NCBI GenBank assembly: GCA_020426085.1
Contig: JAGQQP010000197.1
Span: forward strand, 1-7,457
From: Planctomycetaceae bacterium
GTDB taxonomy: Bacteria > Planctomycetota > Planctomycetia > Planctomycetales > Planctomycetaceae
Direction: 5' to 3'
Length of the DNA stretch: 7,457 bases
Of the stretch, positions 6,991 through 7,457 are shown piece by piece. The translations under genes and the position numbers were made by a program. The stretch's first letter is position 1. Every line of letters begins with the position of its first letter. Under the pieces are notes generated by a model, which ran no database searches, had not been told where the DNA came from, and was given only the letters and a program-made list of their open reading frames with translations.

Positions 6991-7457
6991 AAAAAAAATT
7001 ATTCGTACCATTACGTGAAATCGCAGGAACTTCGCCGGCAGCGTTTCTCTGCTTATCAAACACTTGCTTCCAGCCTTTCTCCAGCGATTTGAACAGATGC
7101 AGCGAATAGCGGCTCTCATTGGAAAAGAGCGCGTCCTCAAAGCCATCTTCATTAATGTCCACAAACCGCAGCCCTGCATCACGGCCCTTCGCATCGACAA
7201 GAAACGCTTCTTCGGGAAGCGACCAGGGAAGCTGCTGCCATCTTGAATCTTCCACAGACCACTTGAAAACAGCCTGTTGACCAGGGTTCGAAACGATCAG
7301 CTCGCATTGACCATCGTGGTTCAAATCACGCAGACGAAATCCCTGATCGATGCCTGCTTTGAGAATGAACAACGACTCCTCACCTGCAGGTAAACCGGAC
7401 AGCAGCTTTTTGTCTTCAATCCAGTTCTTACCGTCGAAACGCCAGCTACTGGATTCA
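6950..7457 (-). CDS. FG-GAP/VCBS-repeat N-terminal part of the same dehydrogenase gene (5' end outside window)
   Basis: The frame is open from the right edge; its first whole codons read ESSSWRFDGKNWIED. It continues without a break through the TTG at 7372, which is not a credible start. It shows two FG-GAP/VCBS-type loops: DLNHDGQCE (7327-7301) and DINEDGFED (7159-7133), each followed by a hydrophobic strand, as in calcium-binding propeller blades. In the family, this part runs directly into the GAWFHS...HLWVQNEDT segment. Here the frame reaches ISRNGTNNFF and then, at the T8 run, reads WCLVP and stops at TGA 6952-6950. The true continuation is the frame starting at 6990, so this is the front of one gene and not a separate protein. 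The signal peptide and start must lie beyond 7457. Confidence 0.82.
   Translation of the reverse strand, partial: ESSSWRFDGKNWIEDKKLLSGLPAGEESLFILKAGIDQGFRLRDLNHDGQCELIVSNPGQQAVFKWSVEDSRWQQLPWSLPEEAFLVDAKGRDAGLRFVDINEDGFEDALFSNESRYSLHLFKSLEKGWKQVFDKQRNAAGEVPAISRNGTNNFFWCLVPLEASLGSK
6991..6998 (-). other. Frameshift site at a homopolymer (T8 on the coding strand)
   Basis: Eight A on the plus strand read as T8 in the gene, in AATAATTTTTTTTGGTGCC. Upstream the frame is AAT AAT TTT TTT TGG. The downstream domain needs TTT TTT GGT, one base further on. Losing one T, or gaining two, restores a continuous protein of at least 1286 residues within the window. Possible causes are a sequencing or assembly error in the homopolymer, a real disabling mutation, or RNA polymerase slippage producing mixed transcripts. 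Confidence 0.85.

Noticed and set aside
6991..7200. Extension of the main dehydrogenase frame upstream of the T8 run, to 7200
   Set aside because: This stretch translates to Arg/Met/Cys-rich nonsense, while the neighbouring frame over the same bases gives clear FG-GAP loops. The main frame is real only from 6990 down.

Overview
The window looks like a planctomycete chromosome. Base composition is near 50% G+C, and every convincing gene is on the minus strand. Three gene types typical of the PVC group are present: a Ser/Thr kinase with the planctomycete N-terminal leader, a kinase with a large extracytoplasmic domain, and a giant secreted protein joining FG-GAP/VCBS repeats, a 'membrane-bound dehydrogenase' propeller, HEAT repeats, a CxxCH cytochrome module and a C-terminal carbohydrate-binding-like domain. 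The composition fits Gimesia/Planctomyces, but that genus call is an inference.

Layout in transcription order, right to left. (1) 7457-3595 is the giant heme/dehydrogenase gene; its 5' end lies outside the window. Its reading frame breaks at a run of eight A (T on the coding strand) at 6991-6998, exactly where the FG-GAP part meets the dehydrogenase part. (2) 3594-3103 is a 492-base intergenic region. It is AT-rich near 3241-3345 and has a nested inverted-repeat element at 3422-3479. (3) 3102-724 encodes a 792-residue receptor-type protein kinase: cytoplasmic kinase, one membrane helix, then a complete type I (LivK-like) periplasmic binding domain outside. Its start codon is GTG. (4) 723-443 has no gene but holds a candidate sigma70-type promoter. 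(5) 442-302 is a possible 46-codon ORF whose stop overlaps the next start as ATGA. (6) 305-1 is the N-terminal piece of a second planctomycete kinase, cut by the window edge, whose visible glycine-loop start is abnormal.

How they may work together: the receptor kinase probably binds a small polar ligand in the periplasm and signals by phosphorylation inside. The giant protein is probably a periplasmic or surface oxidoreductase. The shared strand gives no proof of a joint pathway, because the spacers are long and no operon is evident between genes 1 and 3. Only the small ORF and the second kinase look translationally coupled. No RNA genes, mobile elements, CRISPR arrays or convincing intrinsic terminators were seen.
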